Shown here in pieces: positions 63,801-64,000 of a stretch of 64,000 bases of DNA (the stretch's first letter is position 1; the number at the start of each line of letters is the position of its first letter). This stretch comes from Paralvinella palmiformis. Taxonomy: Eukaryota; Annelida; Polychaeta; Terebellida; Alvinellidae. The DNA is taken from assembly GCA_025642065.1 (NCBI GenBank), contig JAODUP010000040.1, forward strand, positions 62,001 to 126,000, written 5' to 3'. Made by a program: the position numbers and the translations under genes. The notes under the pieces were generated by a model. The model saw only the letters and a program-made list of their open reading frames with translations. It was not told where the DNA came from and did not search any database.

Positions 63801-64000
63801 TGTGGGCTTATAATGGACACATGTCTCTGGAGACATATTCAGTAACACTTCCATAATTCTTGCTTCTAGAGGAACTATTCCACAGAAGCAGTGTATCAGT
63901 TTACATGCACAGTTGCTAGTTAAAAGATTAAGCCAAACATGGGATGGATGCAGTATGTAATTCTGTGCCATTTATCCATCTGTATATACCACCAGATGAA

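Larger units (their letters stand above)
53352..64000. other. Presumed part of the syndecan 5' intron
   Basis: More than 10 kb with no supported exon on either strand; it holds a tRNA-derived SINE, microsatellites, an 18-base G run near 58267, and scraps of repeats. No minus-strand ATG followed by a signal peptide and a phase-0 donor was found. Known syndecan genes usually have a large first intron, so the first exon probably lies beyond the window. Confidence 0.45.

Overview
The window looks like an AT-rich invertebrate nuclear genome, most likely a mollusc and perhaps a gastropod. That assignment is an inference from the long introns, many TA/CA microsatellites, tRNA-derived SINEs with ATC-rich tails, a GTTTAACGACAC-type repeat scrap, and several decayed LINE families. 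Nothing resembles an operon, a CRISPR array or a bacterial gene, and most ATG-initiated ORFs are chance or repeat-derived.

The one convincing host gene is a syndecan on the minus strand (33862-53351, 5' end missing). Six coding exons with consensus splice sites join in frame into 316 codons plus stop: an N-terminal ectodomain exon, an acidic exon with Ser-Gly glycosaminoglycan sites, an exon encoding a complete thyroglobulin type-1 domain (six Cys, CWCV), two hydrophilic or acidic stalk exons, and a final exon with the GxxxG transmembrane helix, the invariant RMRKKDEGSY C1 motif and a C-terminal EYWA in place of the usual EFYA. The thyroglobulin exon inside a syndecan is the most unusual thing in the window. 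The signal-peptide exon is not found and probably lies beyond 64000, so 53352-64000 reads as part of a long 5' intron.

Region by region. 1-2400: microsatellites and a G-quadruplex motif. 2405-4202 (-): a LINE reverse transcriptase with a SINE nested in it. 5290-5592 and 9829-10125: an inverted pair of one dispersed repeat. 9362-9508 (+): the C-terminal end of a hAT transposase. 10167-10870 (-): another LINE RT. 14952-15838 (-), perhaps to 16478: two in-frame exons of an unidentified gene, broken by two in-frame TAG codons. 14528-14786 and 18236-18550: degenerate tandem arrays sharing a GTGCTTAG-like word. 18551-19010 (-): a CR1/L2-like RT. 22291-25860 (+): a nearly complete but dead L1/Tx1-like LINE. 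28080-29400: two RT fragments head to head. 32654-64000: syndecan 3' UTR, exons and introns, carrying SINEs, a TA-flanked terminal-inverted-repeat element (36979-37805), and a CpG-richer patch (45545-47100) that may be an internal promoter.

An 11-base CTCF-like word, CTAGATGGCGC, occurs three times, once inside the thyroglobulin exon. All exon calls rest on reading frame, splice consensus and family motifs seen by eye; no alignment or transcript data were available.
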